Assembly: GCA_051880375.1 (NCBI GenBank)
Contig: JBJENV010000078.1
Location: 52,639-116,638, forward strand
Origin: SIG299 sp051880375
GTDB taxonomy: Bacteria > Bacillota > Clostridia > Lachnospirales > Lachnospiraceae
Length of the DNA: 64,000 bases
Reading direction: 5' to 3'
Under the pieces are notes generated by a model. That model made no database searches. It was given only the letters and a program-made list of their open reading frames with translations, and was not told the origin of the DNA. Each line of letters opens with the position of its first letter. Within the stretch, counting starts at the first letter, position 1. Positions 18,316 to 26,613 of this stretch are shown here, in pieces. Position numbers and translations under genes: made by a program.

Positions 18316-20037
18316 TTATGCTAAGGTATAGCCAAATCCCAGAATGGTAAAGTTTTTACTTCCATCCTCCGGAATCAGCCGAATCTCTACCTGATGTTCA
18401 CCTGTCTGTTCACCGCTGTACGCAATAACCGCATTGCAGTGGTTCCAGCCGATTTCTAACGGATTTATCGTTCTTGTACAGCTTCCGTCTACCCATACCT
18501 CCACGCAGCCAAAGGTCGGATCTCCGCTGTCCTTATAGACAAGCAGCAAATCCTTACAGCAAATGTCCAGCCGGAAGCTTTCTTTTCCTTTCCCCGCCAT
18601 ATGCATCCAGTGAGCCGGGAATTCCGGCGTGGTATAAGCGTGGTCATCCTGTTCCACACACTGAAGCGCAGTATCCGTATCTTCAAAGGAACCTGCTTCT
18701 ATCCTCTTTACCGCTGCATGCTTTGCTGCGCTTTCTTTGTCAAATGCTTTCAGTGCGCGATAGGTATTTCCGATAACCGGTTCCTTAGTCAAATCTACAT
18801 CATCCGTATCCTCTGCGCCTAAATCTGCAAGTTTCCAGAAATAATCAATGCAGTCTGCCATAATTCTGTGTCCGGCATTGGTCGGATGATACAAATCATA
18901 AAAGTACTGACGCTTTGTGATAACCGGATGTTCCTCATAAAATTGAGGAACCACTGCATTCTTGACACTTACCATCGGCAGATTATAGTGATATCCGACT
19001 CTCGACAAATTCTCCTGAAGATTAAAATCATCCATAAAGACGGAAAACATCAGGAGTACCGCCGGATGTCCTGCTCCCTCCATTGCCATCAATGCAAGAC
19101 TTTCAAAGCAAACACCGTTTGTTTCATCTCCGGCATCATTCACCGCAAATTCTATCACAACAATGTCCGGAACAACCGTACCGTTTCTTAAGACATCACT
19201 CTCATATCTTGTCAGCCCAAGTTCAGAAGGAGTTCCTCCCACTCCGGCCTTGACATAATGCACATTGCTTCCGTCACCGTATCCAAAGCGTTCCCGGAAC
19301 GCAAGATAAGAGCGGTATGCATAGCACTCCGTTGCAATCGGCTTTGCTCCCGCTCCCTGCGTAATGGAACCGCCGATATAGGCAATGGTAACATCCTCTC
19401 CTGCCCTCGCCTTTGCAATCGCGCGCTTCATACGGTACAGGTTGCCGACATTCATGCAGGAATCGGCAAGCATCTTCTGATAACGTTCCGATGTAAAATC
19501 TACCGGAGGGTCCGGAATCAGCTCCGGCACCTCGTATCCGTCATTCAGATAAAACTTTACTGTCATTTTTCCGGTAAAGTATTTTGGGAAGTTCATCTGG
19601 AAGGCAGCTAACACGGTATCCTCAAGACATTCCGGATAATCGCTGACAAGCATTACCGCCTCCTGTCCGTTACACGTTACCTCTGTCCGGTAGCAGGTTC
19701 CGTTATAGCCGGTTTCTGTTCTGCACTGTAGTGAAAAACCTATCGTTTCTTCCCGGTCTTCCGGCTTGTCGGAAAGCAGTGTAACACCGATACTGTGTAC
19801 GAGCCGTTTAAAATCTTTGCAGTGCTGCAAATCTTCTGCAAGCCGGGCATCCAGTTCCGGAAGCAGTGAGGTTACCTTTGCTGCAACCCGTCCTTCCAAA
19901 TAATTTACTTCACTGTAACCACCCTGTCCGTTGGGTCTTCCCTCCACCCCGTCATCTAACATAATATAAACTGCAGGACGCTTTTTGGTCGGGTCCTTCG
20001 GAGCCTTTGGTCCACACGCTTCATAGTTCTGTTCCAT
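18316..20037 (-). CDS. SGNH/GDSL-type carbohydrate esterase (probable acetyl-xylan-oligosaccharide esterase)
   Basis: 573 residues from the ATG at 20037, chosen because GGAGG lies 6 nt before it; a longer frame runs back through a hairpin-rich intergenic element and is not credible. A non-catalytic N-terminal domain (~1-200) precedes the hydrolase core. Nucleophile Ser is in IAYIGGSITQGAGAK (~220), the oxyanion Gly in GVGGTPSELG, Asn in IEFAVNDAGDE, and the Asp/His pair in DLYHPTNAGH (~385). A C-terminal sandwich ends the protein. There is no signal peptide, so it is cytoplasmic. Deacetylation of imported xylo-oligosaccharides is inferred from its place at the head of the enzyme operon. Confidence 0.82.
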   Translation of the reverse strand: MEQNYEACGPKAPKDPTKKRPAVYIMLDDGVEGRPNGQGGYSEVNYLEGRVAAKVTSLLPELDARLAEDLQHCKDFKRLVHSIGVTLLSDKPEDREETIGFSLQCRTETGYNGTCYRTEVTCNGQEAVMLVSDYPECLEDTVLAAFQMNFPKYFTGKMTVKFYLNDGYEVPELIPDPPVDFTSERYQKMLADSCMNVGNLYRMKRAIAKARAGEDVTIAYIGGSITQGAGAKPIATECYAYRSYLAFRERFGYGDGSNVHYVKAGVGGTPSELGLTRYESDVLRNGTVVPDIVVIEFAVNDAGDETNGVCFESLALMAMEGAGHPAVLLMFSVFMDDFNLQENLSRVGYHYNLPMVSVKNAVVPQFYEEHPVITKRQYFYDLYHPTNAGHRIMADCIDYFWKLADLGAEDTDDVDLTKEPVIGNTYRALKAFDKESAAKHAAVKRIEAGSFEDTDTALQCVEQDDHAYTTPEFPAHWMHMAGKGKESFRLDICCKDLLLVYKDSGDPTFGCVEVWVDGSCTRTINPLEIGWNHCNAVIAYSGEQTGEHQVEIRLIPEDGSKNFTILGFGYTLA

Positions 20038-20068
20038 ATAAACCTCCATTCCGGAGCGTTTGCGCGAC

Positions 20069-20181
20069 GGGGCGGCGCGAATATCAGATTCGCGCCTGCC
20101 ATCAGGGGAATTTGTGACGCTACGGCACAAATTCCGTGTGAAAAATCAGCACTTTCAGTGTGATTTTTCACACTACGCCCC
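20069..20181. repeat. Three-hairpin structured element closed by an outer GGGGCG/CGCCCC pair
   Basis: Three strong dyads lie side by side. Arm 1 is a 9-bp stem (20074-20082 with 20088-20096). Arm 2 is a 10-bp stem (GGAATTTGTG at 20107-20116 with 20126-20135). Arm 3 is a 13-bp stem (GTGTGAAAAATCA at 20136-20148 with 20161-20173) topped by a further 4-bp stem. GGGGCG at 20069-20074 can pair with CGCCCC at 20176-20181, giving a cloverleaf-like outline. It lies 32-144 nt upstream of the esterase start. It could be an interspersed palindromic repeat or a structured leader; I cannot tell which. Confidence 0.6.
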
Positions 20182-20256
20182 TCTCCTGTCTGTTTCCCCA
20201 TGTTTTTATAGTCTAACTATATCAACATGACATTTTATCCTCTACTCAAATATTGC

Positions 20257-20284
20257 GTTCTTTTTCCGCATTTTTGCGAAGAAC
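20257..20284. other. Dyad symmetry upstream of the esterase operon
   Basis: GTTCTT and AAGAAC flank an inner CCGCA/TGCG pair around TTTT, with an unpaired stretch on one side. It lies between the three-hairpin element and the terminator of the lipoprotein gene, in the stretch 20185-20310 where no gene was found. It may be an operator or just AT-rich symmetry. Confidence 0.3.
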
Positions 20285-20310
20285 ATCCTCGGCATATTTT
20301 CCTGTAATAA

Positions 20311-20348
20311 AAAAGTGCCGTGTGAAAAAATTTTCACATAGCACTTTT
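20311..20348 (-). terminator. Intrinsic terminator of the leftward lipoprotein gene
   Basis: AAAAGTGC (20311-20318) pairs with 20341-20348 and TGTGAAAA (20321-20328) with 20331-20338, separated by a 2x2 internal step. A U-tract follows on the minus strand. It lies 21 nt after the stop at 20369. Confidence 0.8.
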
Positions 20349-20368
20349 CATAATATCAGAATTCTCTT

Positions 20369-20983
20369 TTAATAACGCGGTCCCTCGATGAAATACGCTA
20401 CATTTCCATCCTGGTCGAGGATGACAAACCAGGAAAGATTATTCTTTCCTTCCTCATAAAACTGAGTGAGCGACTCTGTAAAATGCTGCAAGTGGTAAGA
20501 AAACAATTCCGGGTCGCTTGTTACATATTCTTCACCGAAATAGCGGTCGCAATGCTCCTTCACATACTCATAGGAAACATCGGACGGGTGTATATTCATA
20601 TGATATTCGGTTGCCTGCGTAAGCGTCAATTCTACCTTGTCAACCGCTTCATTCCAAATGTCATAGCTGCCATCCATCTCGCCCTCATTGCCTGCGGCAT
20701 GCCACCGGTCCTGTTCTTTAGAATCAATATACCGTATCGGATCAATCACTATTTTCATTTCCTCCGGCCGGATTTCCTTAATGAAGCACGCATAGTCATA
20801 AGTTTCCACCGTATAATCAAACTCATCATTTTTCCCGGGCTCATAACACCATGTCCCCGGAGCCTGTGTCGGCGTTGATTCCTTTGCGCCGTTCTCCTGC
20901 TTTGCACAGCCGCAGATTAAAAGAAAAAATGTAGTCATTAGTAGGAATATCATCTTTTTTCTAAAACACTGAAACATACTCAT
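20369..20983 (-). CDS. Putative lipoprotein, unknown function
   Basis: 204 residues. The N-terminus is a lipoprotein signal (FLLMTTFFLLICGCAKQENG, lipobox ICGC), so the protein is probably anchored on the outer face of the membrane. The mature part is acidic, with no recognised domain; WFVILDQDGNVAYFIEGPRY closes it. The gene lies 75 nt behind another lipoprotein gene in the same direction and ends in a clear terminator. I do not recognise the family. Confidence 0.7.
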   Translation of the reverse strand: MSMFQCFRKKMIFLLMTTFFLLICGCAKQENGAKESTPTQAPGTWCYEPGKNDEFDYTVETYDYACFIKEIRPEEMKIVIDPIRYIDSKEQDRWHAAGNEGEMDGSYDIWNEAVDKVELTLTQATEYHMNIHPSDVSYEYVKEHCDRYFGEEYVTSDPELFSYHLQHFTESLTQFYEEGKNNLSWFVILDQDGNVAYFIEGPRY

Positions 20984-21058
20984 TGAAACCTCCTTATTTT
21001 TATATACAGCGGCACATTCAGCAGCACGACAACCTGAATGGTCAATATTACCCCATAA

Positions 21059-21979
21059 TTAACCGGCATCCGGATATCCTCCAAATACATCATAAGCCCG
21101 CTTCCCATTGTCCAGAATACAGCCTTCTCCGGAAACATCCTTAAAATGTAGCCACGCCTCTGTACCATCCTCTAACCGCACTTTTGCCCAATCTCCCAAG
21201 GTGCCAAGGCTATATACCTTCTGTGGTCTGGAAAGAATCTCCTCACCGGTATCATCCGGCTCTGTATACATGACAAGCGGTTCCAGTAATTCCAATTCAT
21301 ACGGCACAGGTGTCGCAATAAAAGAGTCCATCCGTTCCAGCGTTCCCTTATCATTCAGGCGGTATGTTAGATCCGCACCATACTGTATTCCCAGAAAATC
21401 CACAATCACATCCCTGACCAAAAGAGTACCGTCTCCATCATATTCCGCTGTACTGAATGGCCGCATGGAACCGAATGTTGTTAACCAGTCAATTTCCTTC
21501 AACTCACTGTCATAGTAGGTAATGGACTCCACAGGATCGGCTGTTTCATAGAAAAACACTAAATTATAATACCCGTCAGACACATCGATATCCACAATAT
21601 AATATTCTTCCCATGGCTGATGATAATCCGTCTCAAACGGTTTATAGACAGGTCTCCATGGATAGCAAAGCTCCTGCAAAATACCATTGATATAAATGCC
21701 TTCCTCCGCGGTATAGATCTGCTCTGCCGCTCCATCGCCGTTTAAATCAAGTTCTATTCCTTCTCCTTCGTTACACAGTACTCTTGTGATTCCGTCTGCC
21801 ATAACCGGAGTATATGTAACGGAAGCCGAAAGCGTTATGAACGGAGTCGGCGCAGCAGTGACTGCCGGCTTTTCTGTTGGCACAGGCGCTGCCGTAGGAT
21901 TTTCCTGCCCTTCACTATTCTGGCAGCCGGCAAAAATGAAAAGAATAAGCAATAATACCGCAGACTTTTTCATATACAC
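21059..21979 (-). CDS. Putative lipoprotein with C-terminal SH3-like domain
   Basis: 306 residues. MKKSAVLLLILFIFAGCQNS is a lipoprotein signal with lipobox FAGC, followed by a Pro/Thr/Ala-rich stretch to about residue 50. A middle domain follows (EGEGIELDLNGDGAAEQIYT). The C-terminal ~70 residues look like a bacterial SH3 fold (VYSLGTLGDWAKVRLEDGTE, then AWLHFKDVSG), which often binds peptidoglycan. It is upstream of the second lipoprotein and downstream of the Xre-TPR regulator pair, all leftward. Function unknown; the SH3 call rests on pattern only. Confidence 0.7.
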   Translation of the reverse strand: MYMKKSAVLLLILFIFAGCQNSEGQENPTAAPVPTEKPAVTAAPTPFITLSASVTYTPVMADGITRVLCNEGEGIELDLNGDGAAEQIYTAEEGIYINGILQELCYPWRPVYKPFETDYHQPWEEYYIVDIDVSDGYYNLVFFYETADPVESITYYDSELKEIDWLTTFGSMRPFSTAEYDGDGTLLVRDVIVDFLGIQYGADLTYRLNDKGTLERMDSFIATPVPYELELLEPLVMYTEPDDTGEEILSRPQKVYSLGTLGDWAKVRLEDGTEAWLHFKDVSGEGCILDNGKRAYDVFGGYPDAG

Positions 21980-22140
21980 CCTCCCTTGAAGAAGTTTACC
22001 ACGGCGTTTTCATAAGAGGCTGTTTTTCGCCTCCTTTTATTCATTTTATCATGAATATGCAAGATAATAAATAGACAAATTTACTCACTGGGGCAGCAAA
22101 ATCTGTCTATTTACACTTTCACCAAATTTCTTCTATAATA

Positions 22141-23082
22141 TTAAGTTTCTATATTATGATAAATCTCCTTTAAGCGTTTCTCAAAAAATTTGATATACCA
22201 TGTGTCATTGCACGCTAAACTTAGATAATATAATCTTTTTACTTCCTGAAAGCACTGTTCCTTTAATACCTCATCATCAAAAAAGTTTTTTCGCTCTATA
22301 TAACGTATGAGACAGTTTTTCAGCATATATAATCCTGACATATCTCCATATGCAATGAGTTCCTTGGTGGCACTTTCTACAAGGTCATTTGCTTTTTTGT
22401 ATTGATTTGTATTCAATAATGCGTCAGCCAGGCGATAGGCAAAACCGGAAAGAAATCTTGAATAAAGATCAAAATTCAAATAACCTTGTTCTATGTTTTC
22501 CAATAGCTGTTCCAGCAAAGGTATCATACTGTCATACCTTTTTGCTAAAAACAGCATATTAAAATAAGTCAAGTAGGTATTCAATTCGGCATCCGTAAAC
22601 GGCCATTTGCTGATGTCTGCTCCCTCCGGCGCCATCTGCTTTAACGTATCCTCAAAAAACTCAAAGTTTTCATTCTCTCTTACGGATTCATCCGTTGTAA
22701 GGCATTTTACTTCTCTTTTTAAAGCATTCAAAAATGTTCTTCCCGGGTTTGAATTTTCCGCTACATACGTTTCAAACAGCTCCAGTTTTCTTTCTGCCTC
22801 CTTATATTCCCTTTGAAACATGAGAACAAGGATTTCATTATACATCCGGTATACCGTGTAGCTTTCCATATCCATTGCAGCACATGCCGTATGTGATACC
22901 TGGTGATAAAGCTTCAACAATTCTTTTATCGTATGCCTGCTCATATCTGCCAGCCCTGTTTCCATCCGGTAAAGCGTCTTCTCTGAAAAAACATAGTTAC
23001 ACAGCTCACATACTTTTTTTCTGCTGTAGCCTAATGCTTCTCTTTTCATTCGTAAATTTTGTGCGATATCATAGTTTTCCAT
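22141..23082 (-). CDS. Xre-type HTH regulator with TPR-like helical C-terminus
   Basis: 313 residues. Residues 1-65 are a Cro/CI-type helix-turn-helix (IAQNLRMKREALGYSRKKVC and VFSEKTLYRMETGLADMSRH). The remainder is helical and rich in repeats of the TPR kind (KEAERKLELFETYVA; QYKKANDLVESATKELIAYG). This is the layout of the Rgg/PlcR/PrgX (RRNPP) group, whose C-terminus senses a peptide, and of related regulators of unknown input. The start overlaps the upstream, similar regulator gene by 37 nt. Target and ligand unknown. Confidence 0.8.
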   Translation of the reverse strand: MENYDIAQNLRMKREALGYSRKKVCELCNYVFSEKTLYRMETGLADMSRHTIKELLKLYHQVSHTACAAMDMESYTVYRMYNEILVLMFQREYKEAERKLELFETYVAENSNPGRTFLNALKREVKCLTTDESVRENENFEFFEDTLKQMAPEGADISKWPFTDAELNTYLTYFNMLFLAKRYDSMIPLLEQLLENIEQGYLNFDLYSRFLSGFAYRLADALLNTNQYKKANDLVESATKELIAYGDMSGLYMLKNCLIRYIERKNFFDDEVLKEQCFQEVKRLYYLSLACNDTWYIKFFEKRLKEIYHNIET

Positions 23083-24005
23083 AATTCAATCTTCCTATTA
23101 ATGTTTTCGCTATGCTCATGATGATACCCATGATAAAACGTATCATAAACCGTATCCGCAAGCATATAATTATGCACGATAGCTTTTATACTGTTCTCAT
23201 TCGCCTGCTGCAACTTAGAAGTTTCCTTTTCTATTTCTCCCTGGGCATCTGCCATCAGTTCATAAAGCTCTGCATTTAAATAACACACTCTGAAATACTC
23301 AGAAACCTTTAATCCATCTTTGCACTGTCTGATACATCCCTCATATTCCCGCATCTCGTACTGACATTTTGCAAAGCAGTACTTTAATACCGCATAAAAT
23401 GAATATGCTCTTTCTATATTGGCATACTCTGATTCAACATAAGTCAGAATCAGATATAATTTTTTCATCCGCTCGGCTGTATTTGATACGGTACATTCAT
23501 AATACTCTATCAGTAATGCCAATTCATCTGGAGAAAACAATCTTCTCTGTTTTAACCGCTCCTCAAAGCAGGGAATCGCCTGTTCCACAAATCCCTGGAT
23601 TTCGTTCTGATCCTCTTCCGTTATTTTATTCTGACGTTTTCTCAACATAGCATGCAGTCTATAATAAATCTGTAACTGTAAAAAATCTTTTTTGTTACAA
23701 AGCTGATAAAAGTCCATAAGCTTACTTTCTGCTTCATCATATCTCCAAAGTAATAAATCGCGATAAAGCTCTATTTCCATGTTTACCATCTGATTTTCCT
23801 TGTGGTCAAGATGAAATATGACGGCTGAATCCAGAACATGAAGTCTTCCAAGAAGCGCACGAAGCACCCAGTAGCTTTCTTCTCGTTCTTCTGCTTCTAC
23901 CGCACGCAAGGTATCCGGAGTAATAATCCCCTCACAAACATCTTCCCTTGTCAGATGCTTTTCCTCTCTTGTTTTTTTTAAGATTTTTCCAATTCCTTCG
24001 TTCAT
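23046..24005 (-). CDS. Second Xre-type HTH regulator with TPR-like helical C-terminus
   Basis: 319 residues from the ATG at 24005, preceded by AGGAG at 6-nt spacing; a longer upstream frame has no ribosome site. The N-terminus is an HTH (IGKILKKTREEKHLTREDVC, then EGIITPDTLRAVEAEE). Helical repeats follow (YRDLLLWRYDEAESKLMDFY; YEMREYEGCIRQCKDGLKVS). It overlaps the next regulator gene, so the two are co-translated and could form a pair. It is divergent from the ferredoxin gene. Lower sequence agreement in the HTH recognition helix leaves DNA binding less certain than for its neighbour. Confidence 0.75.
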   Translation of the reverse strand: MNEGIGKILKKTREEKHLTREDVCEGIITPDTLRAVEAEEREESYWVLRALLGRLHVLDSAVIFHLDHKENQMVNMEIELYRDLLLWRYDEAESKLMDFYQLCNKKDFLQLQIYYRLHAMLRKRQNKITEEDQNEIQGFVEQAIPCFEERLKQRRLFSPDELALLIEYYECTVSNTAERMKKLYLILTYVESEYANIERAYSFYAVLKYCFAKCQYEMREYEGCIRQCKDGLKVSEYFRVCYLNAELYELMADAQGEIEKETSKLQQANENSIKAIVHNYMLADTVYDTFYHGYHHEHSENINRKIELWKTMISHKIYE

Positions 24006-24193
24006 AAATTCTCCTGAGATTTCCCATTTTTTATAGTATACATAAAATCCCGTATTTCTGCAATTCCAAAACGAAAGAAGGAGCACTGAAAGATAACTTC
24101 TATTTCACATTCCCGTCAACCAAAAAATTCACCTTGTATTTTTTATCATTTTATATTAGAATAGGGACAGTAAGAAAGAAGGAGGATACCATC

Positions 24194-24361
24194 ATGGCAT
24201 ATAAAATCAACGACGGCTGTGTCAGCTGCGGCGCTTGTGCTGCTGAATGTCCGGTAGGCGCAATTTCCGAAGGAGCTTCCCATTACGAAATTGATGCCGA
24301 TGCCTGCTTAGAGTGCGGTGCTTGTGCAGCTACATGCCCAACAGGTTCTATCGAGCAGTAA
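24194..24361 (+). CDS. 2[4Fe-4S] ferredoxin
   Basis: 55 residues from the ATG at 24194, with GGAGGA 8 nt upstream. Two clusters of cysteines show the clostridial pattern: CVSCGACAAECP near the N-terminus and CLECGACAATCP near the C-terminus, each CxxCxxCxxxCP. It is a small soluble low-potential electron carrier for fermentation enzymes and hydrogenase. It stands alone, divergent from the Xre-TPR pair, and is followed by a 13-bp terminator. Confidence 0.97.
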   Translation: MAYKINDGCVSCGACAAECPVGAISEGASHYEIDADACLECGACAATCPTGSIEQ

Positions 24362-24380
24362 TTCATATCGTAGCAAACAT

Positions 24381-24418
24381 AAAAATCGCTGTAAGCACTA
24401 TGGCCTACAGCGATTTTT
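24381..24418 (+). terminator. Intrinsic terminator of the ferredoxin gene
   Basis: AAAAATCGCTGTA (24381-24393) pairs perfectly with 24406-24418, ending in a T-run. It is nearly symmetrical and may also serve the convergent MerR-type gene. Confidence 0.9.
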
Positions 24419-24453
24419 CTTTAGGGTCGTTTTTACAGTCCCTTTTCATTTTG

Positions 24454-25101
24454 TCACTTTCTGCCGGAGCCCCTGCGGAAGAATCCACGGCGCTCCTCCT
24501 CTATTGCCGTCTGCTGTCTTGCCGCCTGATACTCCCGTATCGTGCGGTCCAACTTACGGTAGCGCTCCTCTTCCAGGCTCTCCCGCTCTCTGAACAGATA
24601 ATTCATTTCCTTCATGATTCTCTGTGCAATGCGCGTATCCATTTCCTCCAGCAGAGCTTTATTATTCTGCGTCAGGAGTTCCGTCATCACCGTACCGAAA
24701 ACAGCATAAGCCTGTCCGTTTTCTTCTGTGCCTTCTACCGGTTCTCCGTTCGGAATTTTTGCAACAGAAGTATCTTCCTCTTCTTCCTCCGCCTGCATGT
24801 CCGCAAGAATTTTCTTCATTTTAAGCCGGAGGCTGCGCCGCTCCTCTGTCTTCAGTTCCAACACCTCCGACAGCTTCGGCAGCAACAGCTTAATCATCCG
24901 GAACGTAAAGCCTTCTTCTCTGAGCTTCTGCACATCCTTTAACAGTGTCACCTCCGCCTCGCGGTAATAACGCCTGTTTCCCTCACTTCTCGGAATCTCC
25001 AGACCAAGCTGCTTTTCCGTCGACCTTAATACACTCTGTTCTATCCCCATCATTTTCGCAATTTCCGAAATGGTATATCTTTCTTCTGCTCCTGCATCCA
25101 T
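24454..25101 (-). CDS. MerR-type HTH protein with coiled-coil C-terminus
   Basis: 215 residues from the ATG at 25101, preferred over the ATG at 25110 because GGAAGG then has 9-nt spacing instead of touching the start codon. The N-terminus is a MerR HTH and wing (YTISEIAKMMGIEQSVLRST, then EGNRRYYREAEVTLLKDVQK). The remainder is Glu/Lys/Arg-rich and helical, with a likely coiled coil at ~90-200. No metal-binding cysteine pattern is seen, so this is not a classic metal sensor. It lies downstream of the ferredoxin convergently and just after the dnaB operon. Targets unknown. Confidence 0.8.
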   Translation of the reverse strand: MDAGAEERYTISEIAKMMGIEQSVLRSTEKQLGLEIPRSEGNRRYYREAEVTLLKDVQKLREEGFTFRMIKLLLPKLSEVLELKTEERRSLRLKMKKILADMQAEEEEEDTSVAKIPNGEPVEGTEENGQAYAVFGTVMTELLTQNNKALLEEMDTRIAQRIMKEMNYLFRERESLEEERYRKLDRTIREYQAARQQTAIEEERRGFFRRGSGRK

Positions 25102-25210
25102 TCCTGTCATCCTTCCATGCTGATTCTACTGAATTTATGATACCGAAGAATATACCGGTTCGCAAGATAAAAGTAATATTTTCCCATACTTTTCGTCGAC
25201 AAAAAAACAA

Positions 25211-25238
25211 GCAGGCCTGCCTTTTCAGACAAGCCTGC
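25211..25238 (-). terminator. Intrinsic terminator of the gdpP-rplI-dnaB operon
   Basis: GCAGGCCTGCC (25211-25221) pairs with 25228-25238 (11 bp including two G-U pairs) around TTTTCA. A run of seven A on the plus strand becomes the U-tract of the leftward transcript. It starts 8 nt after the dnaB stop. Confidence 0.88.
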
Positions 25239-25245
25239 AAATTGC

Positions 25246-26589
25246 TTAATCTCTCTGCCCGGATTGCTCCAGATTTCCGAACTTCTGAATCTGTCCCATC
25301 CACTTCAGCTTTACGGTTCCGGTCGGACCGTTTCGCTGTTTACCGATGATAAGCTCGGTAATGCCCGGTTCCTCGGTGTCCTTGTTATAATATTCGTCGC
25401 GGTAAATAAACATAACTACATCGGCATCCTGCTCAATCGCACCGGATTCACGCAAATCCGAAAGCATCGGACGCTTATCGGGACGCTGCTCCACGGCACG
25501 GCTTAACTGCGACAGTGCAATGACCGGACAGTTGATTTCTCTGGCCAGTGCCTTTAAGGATCGTGAAATTTCCGAAACCTCCTGCTGTCTGGACTCCGAG
25601 CGCCCGCTTCCGCTCATTAACTGCAGATAGTCGATGATAACAAGACCTAAATTTTTTTCCAGCTTCAGCTTACGGCACTTGGAGCGAAGCTCAGAAATCG
25701 AAATGCCCGGCGTATCGTCAATGACAAGACCGGACTCGCCGATATTTCTTGCGCTCTCCATCAGATTTGCCCATTCCTCGTCCTTTAAGTCACCCGTCCG
25801 GATATTCTGGGAATCTACCCTGGAGTTCATTGCCAGCATACGGTTAATCAACTGTTCCTTGGACATTTCCAGACTGAAGATTGCCGTTGTAATATGGGAG
25901 CGTACCGCAATATACTCGGCAAGATTTAACACGAGTGCCGTTTTTCCCATGGACGGTCTTGCCGCAATCAGAATTAAGTCCGAACGCTGCAGACCGGCAG
26001 TTTTATAGTCCAGGTCCCGGAAGCCGGTCGCAATTCCCGTAATCCGCCCCTTGCTTTTTGCCGCTGCCTCAATATTCCGGAGTGCCCGGAACACCGTTTC
26101 CCTGATGTCCTCATAATCTCCGCCGCCGCGGTTCTGAATAATACTGAATACCTGCTTTTCCGTCTCCTCCAGAATCGTATCGACACGTTCCTTGTCGAGA
26201 TAACAGGTGTTTGCAATCGTTTCGGTAATTTTAATCAACCGTCTGGAAAGTGCCTTTTCCGCTACAATATCGGCATAATATTTGATATTTGCGGAGGTCG
26301 GTACCGCATCGGTTACGTCACGGATAAATTCCATGCCGCATACCTCCGGAGAAACATCCTTTTCCTTTAACTTATCCAAAATCGTGACAAGGTCGGACGG
26401 CCTTCCTTCATTGTGAAGCTCCACCATGGCTTCAAATAAAACGCCGTACTGGCGGATATAAAAATCCTCCGGCTTTAAAATTTCCGATGCCACGACAATC
26501 GCTTCTTTATCCATAATCATGGAACCGATGACCGACTGCTCTGCCTCTTTGCTATGCGGTTGTACTTTCTTAATGAGAGCCTCTTCCAT
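25246..26589 (-). CDS. dnaB: Replicative DNA helicase DnaB
   Basis: 447 residues, normal length. The N-terminal domain (~1-105; EAEQSVIGSMIMDKEAIVVA) precedes the RecA-like motor. Walker A is ARPSMGKTALVLNLA and Walker B is LGLVIIDYLQLMSG; the Gln and Arg motifs are in ALAREINCPVIALSQLSRAV. This ring helicase unwinds DNA at the fork and recruits primase. It is the third gene of a leftward gdpP-rplI-dnaB operon, an order common in Firmicutes, 24 nt after rplI, and is followed by a terminator. Confidence 0.98.
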   Translation of the reverse strand: MEEALIKKVQPHSKEAEQSVIGSMIMDKEAIVVASEILKPEDFYIRQYGVLFEAMVELHNEGRPSDLVTILDKLKEKDVSPEVCGMEFIRDVTDAVPTSANIKYYADIVAEKALSRRLIKITETIANTCYLDKERVDTILEETEKQVFSIIQNRGGGDYEDIRETVFRALRNIEAAAKSKGRITGIATGFRDLDYKTAGLQRSDLILIAARPSMGKTALVLNLAEYIAVRSHITTAIFSLEMSKEQLINRMLAMNSRVDSQNIRTGDLKDEEWANLMESARNIGESGLVIDDTPGISISELRSKCRKLKLEKNLGLVIIDYLQLMSGSGRSESRQQEVSEISRSLKALAREINCPVIALSQLSRAVEQRPDKRPMLSDLRESGAIEQDADVVMFIYRDEYYNKDTEEPGITELIIGKQRNGPTGTVKLKWMGQIQKFGNLEQSGQRD

Positions 26590-26613
26590 GACCTTCCCCG
26601 TTCTTTATCCTGC

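Noticed and set aside
20069..20181. Cloverleaf outline considered as a tRNA or tRNA-like gene
   Set aside because: Arm lengths do not fit, there is no T-loop GTTCGAA-like sequence and no anticodon arm of 5 bp with a 7-nt loop.
19956..20201. 81-residue minus-strand frame through the three-hairpin element
   Set aside because: It runs through perfect hairpins and into the esterase gene in another frame; no ribosome site. Probably a false frame produced by the structured element.
20980..21168. 62-residue minus-strand frame overlapping the end of the SH3 lipoprotein and the start of the next lipoprotein
   Set aside because: It has a hydrophobic stretch but no clear ribosome site and overlaps two better-supported genes. 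A frameshifted extension of the SH3 lipoprotein is possible but not supported.
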